A DNA stretch of 64,000 nucleotides from Dermanyssus gallinae (taxonomy: Eukaryota; Arthropoda; Arachnida; Mesostigmata; Dermanyssidae): the NCBI GenBank assembly GCA_003439945.1, contig QVRM01001001.1, positions 50,001-114,000 of the forward strand. Direction: 5' to 3'. This document shows, in pieces, positions 22,538 through 36,800 of the stretch; within the stretch, counting starts at the first letter, position 1, and each line of letters opens with the position of its first letter. The notes below the pieces were generated by a model. The model was not told where the DNA came from, searched no databases, and saw nothing but the letters and a program-made list of their open reading frames with translations. Position numbers and translations under genes: made by a program.

Positions 22538-25147
22538 AAGTTTAGTGCACGTGCGTAGTGCTGAGCCAGAGAACAGACAAGACACAGCCTCTTTCTTCTC
22601 ATTGCCTTTCCGGCAGAAGCAGCAGCAATTGACAGCATCGCTGTTGGTCGCCGCTCTGGTATCTGCGATTGTGGTTGTATTGTTTTCACTTTACTTCTTC
22701 GTGTTTTCATTTCTTTTTTTTTTGTAGCAGTGGCGCTGTAGACGACACAAGTAGCTGATACAATAGCTGTAGTAAGTGATTGTAGCTACAGTTTGCCTCG
22801 TATCAGAAACAGTGTTTTTACACACTAATGATGACAGCAACAACGTCAGCAACAATAGCAACAACAGCAGCAGCAGCAATAGCAACAACATGCAACAACA
22901 ACAACAACCACGACGGTGGCAGCAGCAGCAGCGGCAGCATTAATACCGAGTTAATCGGCGTCACAATTTTGTGTGGCTCCATTGGCGTTACGCGACATGA
23001 TATCCCGCCAGCAGGAAGCCAGCCGAATCGAGGGGAGAAGACCTATTATCCTATTCGTCACTCCTGCTCCGACTGGGAGAACTCGACGCGTAGCGCAGAC
23101 AGATGACAACTACTCATGTCTCGTCTCGCCTACTAAAAGAGAAAGGTTGCCCTACAGTCCTCCGTGCCAGCCTGTCTGACCAAGAGGCTAACTTTTGGCA
23201 ACCCGGTCGGTCGATCGGGTGTGCCCCGCTGCTGCTGTTGTAGGTAGCTTCTTTAGCAGCTGCCCAGTGGGTGGTGCAGGAAGCAGCAGTAGCAACAACA
23301 ACAGCAGCAATAACAACAACAAAAGCAACAACAGCAGCAGCAACAGCAACGCAGGCGACGGTGAGGAAAACCACCATCGGCAGCACTATTTACTTACTTA
23401 GTCCGCAGCGATAGTCTCTTAACCACCGCCGTTATTTCGAGCTCTGTCCAAGATAACAACGACGACAGCAACAACAACAACTCAAGCAACAGCAGCAGCA
23501 ACAACAACAACAATGACAACAACAACTCAAGCTGCAGCAGCAACAACGACAACAACAACAAAACCTACCGCGCCATTTCCTCCGACGAATAGAAAGAGAG
23601 GACTACAACAACGCCAACACGAAGGCTGCTAGCAATTCAGCAACTTCAGCGATGTTGAGTGAGGTGGTTCGCGGCGACTGCAACGCGTTTTAGCAACTGT
23701 AAAGAAGCCTGCTAGAAATAAAAACATTGTTAAGGAGGTTGGTTTTAATTCTAGCCTCCTTGTCCGTCCCCTTCGAGTTTAGAGCTCGCCGCCGTGAGGC
23801 ATATCTTCAATGCGCTATGAGCCAGCTAGCTTGAGAGATTCCTTCCAGCCTGCTGGAAAGAAACAACTCGTCCACTATTATCTCAGCACTCTTTCGCTAT
23901 CTCCTCGTGCGCGACTATCATAGTACGACTGCGCCCTTCGACTACTACTACTACTACTGGTAAAAAAACACCACCACAATCACCATAACATCAACAACAA
24001 CAACAACAGCAACAACAAAAACGGCAACAAGGAGCCCTGAGCACAATGAGTGTGAATCTCAGTGGTTCTCTATGCAAACAAACTACGATATGACTTTAGT
24101 TATCACTATGCAAAACTAGTGCACTAATTGAACAGTGAAAGTGGTTCAATGGTTGACCAGAAACACTGCCGACGACGTCTTCAGTTTGACTTCGACCGAA
24201 GGAATACCTACAAAGGCAGCGCAACTTCGCTGACGACCAGCGAGCTGTTTACGTAGCCTCAGGCAGCCACCTCGCGATATCGGTCAGCGATGGCGCACAG
24301 GGCTTCACTGTCGTCGTCGTCGTTGTTGTTGTTGTTGTCTATCCCGGCGACGACCTTTTCCCTTCTTTCTTCCTCCCTTCATCCGTCCCTCCTCAACAGC
24401 AGCACTAATAATAGTAACCGTCATACCAGTAATCATAGTTATACTAAGCGTACCAATAGATATCAGAAGTGGTACGTCGTAACATGGCGCCCACACAAGC
24501 CAGCGGCGTTTCTGCCGTAACACTACAACAACAATAACAACAACAGCAACATTAACAACAACAGCAACATTAACAACAACATTAGCAACATTAACAACAG
24601 CAACAGCAACATTAACAAAAACAACAACAACAACAACAATGGTAGGGCGTCGTCATTGTAGTCTTTATCGAATTATGGTTTCTGTTGTTCTGGTGGCCGG
24701 TGTCAGTGAGTCGTTCTTTCGCCTCCCTCAATGTCCGCGCCCTCTCATTACGGCTGAAGAAAGGCATCGCATCGTTGACCTGGATGCACCTCGCATCATC
24801 ACCCAATGATCGTCGTCTTCGTCGTCGTTGTTGTCACCACCACGACCATCAGCAAGCACCATCGAATATCGATCATGATTGGCCACCAGCGTACGCCAGC
24901 CTAGACACAACCTATTCTAAAAACCACCTGACGAGGTGGACTGAACGTGTCTCTGAGGGGTAGAGGACGTTGTGGGCCGGACCATTGTACGTATGTACAT
25001 CATGATACAATACCAGACACGTGTATTGTGTCGTGTCGAATGGTATCTAGTGTCGAGTGTCGTGTAGTTCGAGGTGCCGGTGATGATGATTACAGTGAAA
25101 TTATGTGGTGGTTAGGTGGTGGTGCGGTGCTTTGCGAGGGCAGGACG

Positions 25148-25232
25148 ACGGGGAGTGGCCGGTCTGGGTTTCGAACCCAGTTCTCCCGAATGCAAGGCAA
25201 ATGCTTTGCCACTAAGCCATCTTGCTCCGTAT
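25148..25232 (-). tRNA. tRNA-like pseudogene or SINE head (TGC anticodon position)
   Basis: On the minus strand TGGCTTAGTGGCAAAGC is a good D-arm/box A and CTGGGTTCGAAACCCAG is a perfect TpsiC arm/box B. The anticodon position would be TGC (Ala). The anticodon stem pairs poorly and no acceptor stem forms between AGCAAGA and ACCGGCC. It is therefore more likely a tRNA-derived repeat or pseudogene than a working tRNA gene. Confidence 0.5.
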
Positions 25233-26176
25233 ATGCATAACAATGAATGAGGGCGCGAAAATCTGAGTTGAAGATCGGGTAAATGCGGGCCGAAAGGCTG
25301 CGCTGTTTACCTGGCCGTCGATCTGTCTGTATGCTTTACGTATCTTTCTATTTATATGTCTCTAGATCTATCTATCTATTTTCCTGTTTTTCTTGCATTC
25401 TTTCCATCTTTCTCATCTCTATGGTTTCGCTCTGCCGCTCGCCGGCGCGCGATAAACCCGTTTTCTCCCCCCCCCCCCGACTTTCACTGCGGCGAGGTGA
25501 GTGGGTGGTTGGGTAAAAAAGTCAGTCACTAGCGTGTCTTCTAGCGGTGTATTGTGTGTGATGTGCTGTGGGGCCTACGGTGTTGGTGGTGTAGAGAGAT
25601 GTTATTGGCCTTGTGGTGTTATTATCTACCGTATGGTGGTTGTTGGTATGGTACCGTTGGCATCGGCATCATGGTGGTAGTGGTGATGATAATGAGAATG
25701 GTGACGCTGGTGGTTTATTCGCGTGCCGCCGCTGCTGCCGCTGCGTAGCTGGTATACGCCGGCGGACGAACGCAGACATCTGTAGGCTTTCGCGCAAGCC
25801 TTTGCAACATGCATATGAAAGTAGAGTGTGCGATGCGAATGCTTTGCTACTAGACAAGCTAGCCGACCCTTAAAGATGATGATGATGATGATGAAAATGA
25901 TGGCCTTAAATTGTACCTAGAACACATAGAACGAGCAACAGCCAAGCGGCATTGCTAATAACGTCAAAGCAGGAACAACAGCAGCCACAATAACAGCAAC
26001 GACAGCAGCAACAACAACAACAAGAATCGTAAGCAACACGATCAAACGGATAGCAATAACGGGAATGTGGCAGCGAAAACGTCAACAACAACAACGAACA
26101 CGACGACAACAACAACAGCGACAACGGCAATAACGGCAATCATAATAACAGAACCAGCGCTAAAATTAGAAACGTC

Positions 26177-26208
<32 letters not shown>

Positions 26209-26256
26209 AAAGAGCAACAAGCACAGCAACAACAACAACAAAGACACAATTGCATT

Positions 26257-26311
26257 GTAACAACAGTAGCAATAATGCCTCATTCGAGGCATTATTGCTA
26301 CTGTTCGTTAC
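26257..26311. other. Perfect 20-bp-stem hairpin upstream of the SERBP1-like CDS
   Basis: Bases 26262-26281 pair perfectly with 26286-26305 around a 4-base ATTC loop. A further 5 bp (GTAAC with GTTAC) follow after one bulged base. The hairpin sits between (CAA)n runs 650 bases before the start codon. It could be a structured 5' UTR element or a small inverted-repeat remnant. Confidence 0.8.
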
Positions 26312-26963
26312 TGCTGTTGTCACGAACGTCGGTCGTCTTTGGATCTCAGTTTATTGGTTGTGTAGCACATAGTGTTTGTTTCGGTCGGCAAACTGCCGGG
26401 CAATGCGGACCTAATTAGCAATTGACAGCGAACGCCAAATATCGCGCCGAACACAAACACTGTAACAACGGCAACAAAAACAAAAAAGCATCAACAACAA
26501 CAACAACATCAACGTAACAGCATCAACGTGATAACGGGATCGGTTGACTTTAATTGCTGCCGGCCCGGATGCATGCAAGGCTAGCTGTGGTGATTTTTGT
26601 TTATTGCAGCAGAAGTATTTGGGAGTCATAGTCTTTTCCCATTGTGCTTTTGGTGTTGTTGTTGTTGTTGCTGTTGTTGTTGTTGTTGTTGTATCGAGAG
26701 TTCCTCTGGCAAAGTTGCCGCGCACTCGTTGGTGGTGGTGGTAGTGTTAGATCTGGTGTAGCTGTGGTTTTAATGAATCTCTGGGTATGTATGTGTTCTG
26801 TTGTTTTTCGGGTGCTGCAGGCTCTGAGATGCTGAAGCGCTGAGGTGCTGAGGAAGTGAACGTCGTTGTTGTACGTTGTGAATAGCTGTAGCAGGAGCGG
26901 CAGCGGGAGCTGCCGCTGCCGCCTCCGGCGCCGGCCTCCCGTAGACCACTGCACGGCACCATC

Positions 26964-27095
26964 ATGGAGTACGGCTGTGGAGTGCGGAACCGGTACGAGT
27001 TATTCGCCGACGAGGATGGCAGTGACCCGCTGGAGCTGATACAGCGTGAGGAAGAACGCCGAAGGCTGTCGCAAGCCGAGCGTAACAAGCACAAG
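26964..27095 (+). CDS. SERBP1-like gene, coding exon 1
   Basis: This exon encodes 44 residues starting [19 protein letters not shown] and ending in a basic, charged stretch ([16 protein letters not shown]). The block [18 protein letters not shown] is the conserved N-terminus of the SERBP1/HABP4 family. It ends in AAG followed by donor GTTAGT, phase 0. The untranslated part may start after an acceptor-like CTGCAG near 26820. Confidence 0.88.
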
Positions 27096-28547
27096 GTTAG
27101 TCTCTGGCAAATCTTCGTCTTCGTCTTCCCATTTCGCGTCTACTAGAGCTAAAAACATTTATTTTTCAAAGAGGTTGTTTTGTCGTTTTTCTTGTCTACT
27201 ACGCATTTGTTACTACTTCTTCGTGTCGACTACGAGTAATCGTAGCAAGCAGCAAAAGAAGAAGAACAACAACAACAACAACAGAGGCGATACCACAAGA
27301 GCCTGTTAGGGGCCATTCGCTGCTCTGAACGCGTCCGGTGATGGGTGTCGTACATGATGCGTTGTAACCAACTCAACGAGGGTCTTTCTACTTTTGGGCT
27401 TCCGAACGTGCACACCATGTTCTACTTACTTACTACGTTTTACCCACGCGGTGACAGCGGGTATTAATTGCCGCCCTTTTTTGCTCGAAATGTCTACCTG
27501 CCAGGGGAGGCTGCTATAAGCCATCGTTGAGTCTCTAGTCACGAGGGCAGATCGAAAAGTTGTACTAAACACTTCTACAAAAAAAAATGTATTTAGCTTT
27601 TCCAAGTGGTTCTCGCCCGCTGCAATGCATGTGCACACAATGTGCCACGTTCTTTACTACTCTGCAAAACATTTTTTTAACACGTCTTAGTTGCTCGAGT
27701 TGCATCGAGTTTAGTTGCTCTTGTGATTTTTTTTTAATCTCCTCTTCAGTCTCAAAACGTTGTCTCTTGTTTTTTTTTATCCGTGGAAACAGAAAGAAGG
27801 TCGCACGCAGCCAAGTCCAGTGAATTGAGAGGTTGCCGAAATTTTGAAATCGATTTTTCTGTAATCAAATAATCCGAAGTCAGTAACGATGTGTGCGCCG
27901 GTGCGCTGTCGTCGTGAAGGATCCTCGAGTTGTTTGCCCAGACTTCAGGCCTCTTGCACCAGACGTTCTCGCGCCATCTTCTTCAAATGTCGCGGTAATC
28001 TGCTCTATCTGAATGTTTTGGATCGAGAAAAGTCTCTTTTGAAAGCATCGCTTGGAGGATCGGTTTCAATGTCGTAACTCTATATACGCGTCAAATGTAA
28101 TCACTCTCTGAAGCTATCCAGGGTCTTCTGCAACCGTCTGAATTCATCAGCTCAGTAGTCTGACTTGCAAACTTGTTAACAACAATCAAATGATAAACAT
28201 TTTGTTTCTGCTGCTGGTATGTGTTTGCAGTCGGTTGATGGAGCAAAGCAGACAACCACGAGCCAAAAAGCTGCTTCGCCGGCAAACAACAATCGGGTCA
28301 GCTCTAAGGAAAATTCTAATAAGGTTGTATACATACGTATGTGTATTGTTCTAATGCGTTATGTATATAACCCCTATATATGTATATATGTAATATATAT
28401 ATATATTTTTTTTTTCGGAGGAGGAGAAGGAGGGTTAAATGCAGTTACGCACTACCGCTACGAGTAGGCAATATTGCTTTCCATCTCGAGCTGTGTGGGA
28501 CTCGACCCAGCGGATGGATGTTACGCCGCTGAGAACCATACCCACTA

Positions 28548-28611
<64 letters not shown>

Positions 28612-29197
28612 CTAACAAGCGGCGTTTAATGTTCTCAAAACCAGGCAAATCAACACACGGAAGGTGCGCGCTCTCGAGAAAACCGTACTCATCCAGATCA
28701 CCGAAAATCACGCGACAATAACCTGAACCTCAATACCTCTAGCCATAATAACAACAACATTACCAACAACACCGCTAACAATACAGATGGGGGTCGAAGT
28801 CATCCGGCTGAGGAACGCCGTCATAGGAAGTACGTATTTCAGATGGCGTGTAATTTATTAAAATAGTTCCTATAGTGATGTTGTTGTTGCGGCTGCAGAA
28901 CGTGTAATAGGAAAATAATAAACGTACTAGTCAATATAGCATTTGTTGTTTAGTTTCCAGGAGTCCTAATATGTAGATACGTTTCGTTGCACCTGCACCA
29001 GTACAGATGCAACCTGTACAACGTAACTTGTAGTGTATGCCGGTATGCCGTGTAGCTCGTGAAATTCTCTTATTTGCGTTTTAGAATCTCGGCGACGCAG
29101 TACTATTAGATACGTCAGACTAATTGGGCTCCCTTTGTAGGTGTTCTTTGCGTGTGGAGCACTTGCTAAGTTACCGTAGTCATTTACAAACCTAAGC

Positions 29198-29251
<54 letters not shown>

Positions 29252-30307
29252 ATATCTATATATATCTATATATATATGCAGGATGTTTCAGAATTTACCC
29301 AACAAATATTTGATGTCCAGTACAACTCGGCGAAAAAATATTGTTTTTCCAATGGGACGAGGGGCAAAAATGCCTTTTAAAAAATAGTACTTGGATGTGA
29401 AAGCCAAATTATAAGAATTTCAAAGAGTTTCATTTTTGAAAATTATATTCAATACAACATTTGTTCTGCTTGGAGCTAACGTAAGATGCATCAATTCAGC
29501 AGATGTAAACTTGTCTTTCAAACACGCAGGTATGATTGGTTTGTAGATAGGATTACTGGGACTCTCGCAATCACAGCTTTAGTGAAGATATGTCAGGATA
29601 AAAGCTCAACACAACATTTTTGGTAGTTTCGGTCTCATTCTAACAGAAGATATTTCCGTCCCCCTCGTACGATTGAAAACAAATTTCGCCGAGTTGTGCT
29701 AGACCTCAAAGTTCGTTGGGCGAATTCTGAAACACCACCTATTTATGTACTAGTTGAACAAATTCTTAAAAGAACATCTTCTGCCATGCATCTGTAAAAA
29801 TATGCATTTAACTTTAAATGTGTATATATAGTACTTATGCGCTCATTGCACAACTACTTAAACAGCTCATTTCATGCATCCTGTAAAAATTATGTTATTT
29901 GCTTTAAATGAAAAACTGTAAGCAAACAATATTGTACATAACAAGTGTGTTTGCCGGTTGACTATTTGCTAATGATAGTGCAAAGATTATAGCAAAAACT
30001 GCGTGATGTAAGTGCCTCCCTGGACACAATGTAAATAATAATACAAATAAAATCTGTATGCTCTTCAGGATCACACAGGATGGAAACCAGGAAAATAGAC
30101 GCCCCAGTGGAAGAGACATCAGAGGTTAGAGAGCAAGTTTTTCTATTAACTCCCGCCTAAATGGGAAAACGGAAACGCTAGAGCACTTGATTTTGACAAC
30201 AGAGCGGACGCAACTTATATATAGTCGTATCTGCTTCTGTTGCTGAATATAATGTAGGATTCCCCAGATTAATGAAGTATTTTATGGCACATTGTCTAGG
30301 CCACAGT

Positions 30308-30338
<31 letters not shown>

Positions 30339-30473
30339 CACAGGCAAAAGCATTTTCTGCAAAAAGCCCTAAATTTTTACAATCGCTGAAATGTGTAATT
30401 ATGACAAATATAAGCTCAATGAAGAGTTAAATTATTTCCGTTCAAAATTCCGTTGAAGCAGACAGTTCTATAA

Positions 30474-30504
<31 letters not shown>

Positions 30505-31078
30505 TGTACGCAGCGACTAAGGAGAGAAACTTTTTCTTGCTATACCCTTTCATAACGACATTCTTGTCGTGCAAGCCAGCCTAATCGATTAGTCTCTTTG
30601 TGTATTTGCTTTCTTTTTTATTCCGATTACAGGACCCAGACCAACTCGCGGACCGAGAAGAGAAGGCGGCGCTGACCGGGATGCTAAGGTCCGTTTACCA
30701 GGCAGATTTAGCCTTTTTAGCCACATACAATATAGACTAGACAAATAACCAGTTGACATAAATAAGATAGGCAATTACGCAGCTTTAGTGAAATCACACA
30801 ACTTTAGTCCAGTCGCCGTCGAAGCATTAGGCGATTTAGGCCCTTTAGGAAAAAGGCTAAACACAGAGGACAAAAAGCCCGCTCAGTTCCTTTGTCATAG
30901 GCTCTCTATCGATGTGTAACAAGGACACTCAATTTCAGTACTGTGCTTACTGGCAACCTGGCCCAGGCTTAGTTTGGGTTAAATCTAAAAATCTGGGTAA
31001 AAATCAAGTTTTGTTATGCTAGCACCTTGGAGTGAGCAATTGCCTCCGCGTGAACGTGTAGTCATGGGTTCTTTAACC

Positions 31079-31119
<41 letters not shown>

Positions 31120-31150
31120 ATTTATTATTCGCTTGGCAGGTATACCTATA

Positions 31151-31198
<48 letters not shown>

Positions 31199-32812
31199 CG
31201 AGTACACATGTCACCGTTTTATGAGGGGACACTTAGAATGGCCGCATGTATGCTACCTAAGCATCCATATCGCCACTGTACCCTCATTCAATACATATTG
31301 GGTGAGTGCCTTCTATTGGGACCTCTCCTTTCTAATATCGACCTGGCCCTTTCCTACATTTGGTTCTAAAGTTAGGGCCTCTGACAGGTATCGAACACCC
31401 CTACATTGGTACCCTGCTAATAAATATAGATAGTATATATTAGATTGTATAAAGAGTCGAGCCCGGTGGCCTGGTCATTTGCGTGCGCCGCTTTGTGATC
31501 GGAGAAGACACATGGACATACAGGTTCCATCCATACCGTTGCACATTTGTATTTATTGTGGTCCGTTTTATAAAGCAATGCGAGAGCGGTTCCCGGACTT
31601 TAAATGTTGACCGAAGGCCAACTCAAAAAGGTTTAGACTAGTTAGAAAGTCATTAAAAAATGTAAGTGTGCTTTCAAATGCCCGCCACGCCTCTGAAAAG
31701 CCTACTATGTTTGCATAACATATATCGATGGCTTCGTAAAAATATCTTATTTATTGTTTTTGTTATATGTAAAAAGTTTATCCAAATAGACAGCAACAAA
31801 TTTTAGTTACGGGCGACGATTTTGTATGAGTTCAAAAAAGTCTTGCTCCTGCAATTTGTTTACAAACTGCATTTTTAGGTTATATTTTTACCATGAGGTG
31901 AACTATCCTATTGGGCTTAATCTCTTTTATAATTTCGTCATTTAGCATGTTTACTCTCGAAATATTTTGAGCGTGTTCGGCGAGGGTAGCATTTCAACGT
32001 TTTTTGTGCTACAATTGGTCCGCCAAGTTCTGTTCCGGCAACTTAAGTCTTCTGGATGAACCCCATTCTGACAGGTATATTGCGCTTGGGGAAACCTGCT
32101 TGCGTGTAACTGTGAAATAGAATTCCCGAGTGACTACGCGTGAATTATCCATGGACTTCGGTGTGTGTCAAACAACCATCGTCACACGACTTCCAGCCCA
32201 TGCTTTCGTATCAAAGTTGAACCAATGGTGATGCTCAAGGTCTGAGGCAGATACCTCACACTTTTCTTAGCTTGCCACAAACATTGAGTGTCCTTTCTGG
32301 AATACAATTGTGAATTGAAGAAGATCTTGATGCGCCCCAGACCAACCTACCCAGATCACACCTAACAGACTAACCCATTCGTGTACGATTTTATTCTGTG
32401 TTTGGTGAGTAGGCATGGTATTGTCGACCACGAGTCTCTTTCTCGTAGACAATATAGACAGGGGTACAATATAGGGGTATGATAACAACGAGGAATGCTT
32501 TCGAATGAATAAAATCAGTCAACTCGTGCAATTCTTTGATTGATTTTTAGGTTGAAAAATCCAGTTACTTTATGCTCTAGACAATACCTATACATATAAT
32601 GAAGGGCATGACTGAGTAAGGTGATAGAGCGCTAGGTTGGTAGTACCTATTGAGCAGCACTTTTCGTGACATAATGGTGATGATGATCACATAAATATGC
32701 ATGCGTATCTGTATGCGTATGTCACTTGTTTTATCTTGTGTACACGTTCATAAGGAGACAATTGTTACTTCTTATATATAACCAAATAAAGATGTAACTA
32801 TTAAAATAAAAA

Positions 32813-32844
<32 letters not shown>

Positions 32845-33833
32845 TGTATACAGTTAGCTAAGACGTTCTAGCAGATTCCTATTGTATATTCAGAAATTTC
32901 TTTAATATATATGATGTCATTTCAGCTAATGATCTATACGCCGTCTCCTTCTAAAGGCTTCGGCCAAAGCTACCTCAATGAGAAATCTATTCTTTTAGAA
33001 TTTAACGTTTCTCGGTGACGATGCGTGATCAAGATGGTCTTTAGTGCCTTTCAAATCAAGTCGTTTTTTTCTTCAAAGCTTCCTCTTCATGAGGAAATAT
33101 AAAGTGAGCGGAGTACATGATGTCCGGAGGGACAAAGCCGGACTTTAGAGTGGGTTTGGTAAAAGATACCATGAGAAGCCCAGCGACGTGAAGCAAGTTG
33201 CCACAGATGTATGCGGGCGGCCGCTATCATAATGTAATCGACATATCGGTGATTGCTACGCGTAGACGTTTTTCCAAGATGACCTGCTTTAAACTATAGA
33301 TCTGCAGGCAGCACCTTTTTGTTAATCGATTCCTGCTGTTCTGTGAAGGTTATTATGGCACCATGCCTCTTTTATTCCACCAGACACGCAGCATTCTCGA
33401 AGTAATGCCACACAATATCCAACCTTGGGGGGCTGCGGAGGAGGTTGTAGTGGGTGAGAGTCCCATACTAAAAGCTAATGGTTTTTAGAAACATTCTTCC
33501 TGCGCATCATACATTTCCTGAAACATCTAAGATAAAGACACGCAGCATACTATTCATAGCGTGAGTACTAGCATAAGCGTGGACGAAACGTTGTTGTAGA
33601 GATCCCCTTATTGGCGACGGTAATCGCGTCTCTCTTTTTATCTTATCTTAATCTTAAACAAAGTACACTATTTGTGAAATTTGTAATTTTAAAGTAAGAT
33701 TTCGCGCGATTCATCGTGTCATTATTGGTGAGCCTATAATATACAATAGTAGACTTACTGACAGGACCCTTACTTTGCTTTCTCAAAATCAGCACTTGTT
33801 TGCGTCGTGTGAACCTAACTAACCTACGAAACG

Positions 33834-33864
<31 letters not shown>

Positions 33865-36800
33865 TTACAAACATATGTCTATAGCCTAGATTCTTAGCAG
33901 GTGTGTCAACTTCTATGCTACGTACGCCTCCTTTGTCACCCTTCAGGATAAGGAGCGAGCACCACGAGGCGACCGAACCCACCCGCATTCCCAGTCTGGT
34001 CACACGGCAACGGCACCGATCCCAGCGACGATCACGACACCGACTCCCAACAAGGCGAGTGCCGACTCAGCCGGGCAGACCGCTACAACGAATGCAAAGA
34101 CGGACGGACAATCGGCGGAACCACCACAACCAGAGGCGTCCCCCGCCGATGAATCGAATGCAACCGAACCCCAGGAACAGACGGTAAGGTCCCGACTCAG
34201 AGGGTAGGAGAAAAACAGCCGTACTACTAATAACAGGCAGTAGAAGCGGCCGCCGCCACAGTAGCGTAGACTTAATTGTGTACGCTCACACTGAATGAAT
34301 TAATGAATGAATAACTTGAAAGAATGAATAAATTAATGACTGATAGAATGCATTAATTTTTGGAAACATATTAACTCATCACATAGTTAATGCCATGTAT
34401 AATAAAACAAAAAAGAATATATATATATATATATATACGCCTGATAGCAGTGAAAGGTCGTTCAGGGCTTGAAGGATGATGGGCGAGTCACGGCGATGCC
34501 ATGCGCGCCGTATAATGCTACAGCTTGCTGAGCGAAAAATAAATTGCAACATGTTTGCTTTTCGTTCTAGGAGAAACCAGCTGCTGACGCAAAGGAGGAG
34601 AATGAAACAGTAGAAGGTATTCGAAACATATGTTTCCTTTTTTTATTTTGTATTGTTGAAACCTCTCAGCATTACTTTGGGGGATTACGGGAATCCAGAC
34701 GGACATGCGCCACCGCAGCCATGGTGACTAGTCTGGAACTCGGTAACTGCGTAGGCATTGCTTCGAATCCATTGGAGTGGTGTTGCACTATTTCCTACAT
34801 TCTACTCCAATCTGGCATCATCCGGCGTTTCATGTCTGCCTTGGTGCAGCTCAGACGCGTCAGTCAGACCGTTAACGTTTTCCATAGCTCCGCCACCTGG
34901 GGATGCGTCGGGAGTCATCGCCTGGAGCGTCCCTGGCTGCCCCAAGGCTGGTTTGCCATTGCTGCCTATTTCCCCTTCATTCCCTGTTACCTACGGGCGC
35001 TCCCTCTCGACTGGATCGGAGGCTATTGCTGAAACGAGCTCTCCTGCCAGTTTCCTTGGCCACCCTTAAGGACATGATAGTCTCGAAGACGGCACAGGAC
35101 TCCCTCCACGCCTTCGCCGAAGTCAGCATGTGTGCTACAACCTTCTTGATCGGCTTTCCTCTCACGGTGGTCGCACCCGCGTCTCTGGCTTCTTGGAGGG
35201 CCGGTGTGCTTGTCGACACTCGCCTTGTTAATTCTTACCATGTACGTTTGGAACTGGCTATGCCCGGTCAGCACCTGTGTCGAACCATAAGATAGCTCAC
35301 CGTGGTTGCAGTCGTGCCACGCCTTCAGGTCAGGTATGAGGTCTCTGGTCCAGCTCCCCGCGGGCGGCTTCCAAGGGTCTCCTGGCTGCACTGCGAACCA
35401 TTCCTCTACCACCGGGCGATTGTCCTCGATCTAGCCGTTGTTAAGTCTAGATCGCCATCCTTCCATCTTTCGGCCCGTTCACTTGCCAGCAGATCCCATG
35501 GCAGCATCTTAGACAGGACCAGGAGGGCCGCGGTCGACACCGTGCGGTAAGCCAGGCAGACACGAATGGCTACCGGCCGCTGTGACGATTGAAGCGCTCT
35601 CCTGTTTCTTTGTGTTCTCAGCGCCATGTCTGCCCGCACTGGAGCCGTGTATAGCGCTACTGACTCTGCTACACTGACCAGCAGGCGCCGCCTGCTTTCT
35701 GTGCAGCCGCCGAGTCTGGGCATTAACCGCGCCAGGCCGGCCGCAACCTTGTGGGCTTTACCAGCCACATGCTGGATATGCGCCGATCCATTAAGACTTC
35801 TGTCGAGCACCACTCCGAGATACTTTGCTGTCCGAGCAAGCTTGACAGGATGACCGTTTAAACGCAAGCGGATGTTCCTGGTCTTCTTCTTGCCTGCAAG
35901 GTACAGTGTTTCCGTCTTGTGCGGGGCTAGTCTTAGAGAATGGTCTTCCATCCACTCTGCCACCTGCTCCAAGGCTTCATTAGCGGTGTACTCCAGGGCC
36001 CCAGTTTCCCGTGCCGTGATAATCAGCGCCAAGTCATCGGCATAGGCCACCATCTCAACACTCGCCGGTAGGTCTAGCAGCTCGAGGACCTCGTCATAGA
36101 CTAGGTTCCACAGAGTCGGCCCCAAGAACGACCTCTGATATGTTTTCTTCTGAAAGTTGTGTGTAGTGAATCAATGGCATTTCCAGTTATGGCATGCTTA
36201 TGGCACTCGGCCGAGGCGCCATATACGGAAACAAAACCAGCGTGGCTGGTTATATAAATGGTTTTAGATGAAGCACGATTACCCCAGAGCTCGGGGACAA
36301 CCGATGGCTTATCCCTAGAAAGAATGTTTAAGTATCTGCCGGAAAAGACTGTCTCTGTTTAGATAGCGGTGCTTTACACATCAGCGGGGTTTAAAGACGC
36401 GCAATGGCACGTAAGCTGCGCGCACAGCTAAAGGTGTCGTCTACGAGAATAGGACTTCGCTATAAAGTCAACGACTGTTATTTATAGCGAAGTCCTATTC
36501 AACTGGCGCAACCCCGGGGACCCTTAAAACGTTAGGAACGCGCGCCGAACAATAACGAAATTCTCAATGTCGCTTGCAGGTGCTGAAGTTGAACCAGAAA
36601 CACCCGAAAAGACTCTCGACCAGTGGAAAAAGGAAATGGAGGCGCGCAAATCGAAGGTATCGCACTTACACGATGCAGCAAAAAAAAACACATACACATC
36701 TGTACCATTTGTCTGTCAGTTTTGAGTCTCACTGCTTTTGACCAAGGTAGCGAAATGCAACGGTTGCCATTGTGCCATAGCGTTACAGGCGTGTGCTTTG

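Larger units (their letters stand above)
19550..26963 (+). promoter_or_regulatory. Transposon-poor, trinucleotide-rich 5' region of the SERBP1-like gene
   Basis: This 7.4 kb block contrasts with the transposon-filled DNA to its left. It consists of alternating (GTT/GTC)n and (CAA/CAG/GAC)n runs, GC-rich patches (20160-22450) and a GA-rich tract (21410-21490). It lies directly upstream of the first coding exon, so promoter, noncoding first exon(s) and first intron are expected here. One good donor, CA|GTAAGT, is at 21030. No TATA box or start site can be fixed. Long ORFs here are poly-Gln/Asn/Val artefacts of the repeats. Confidence 0.45.
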
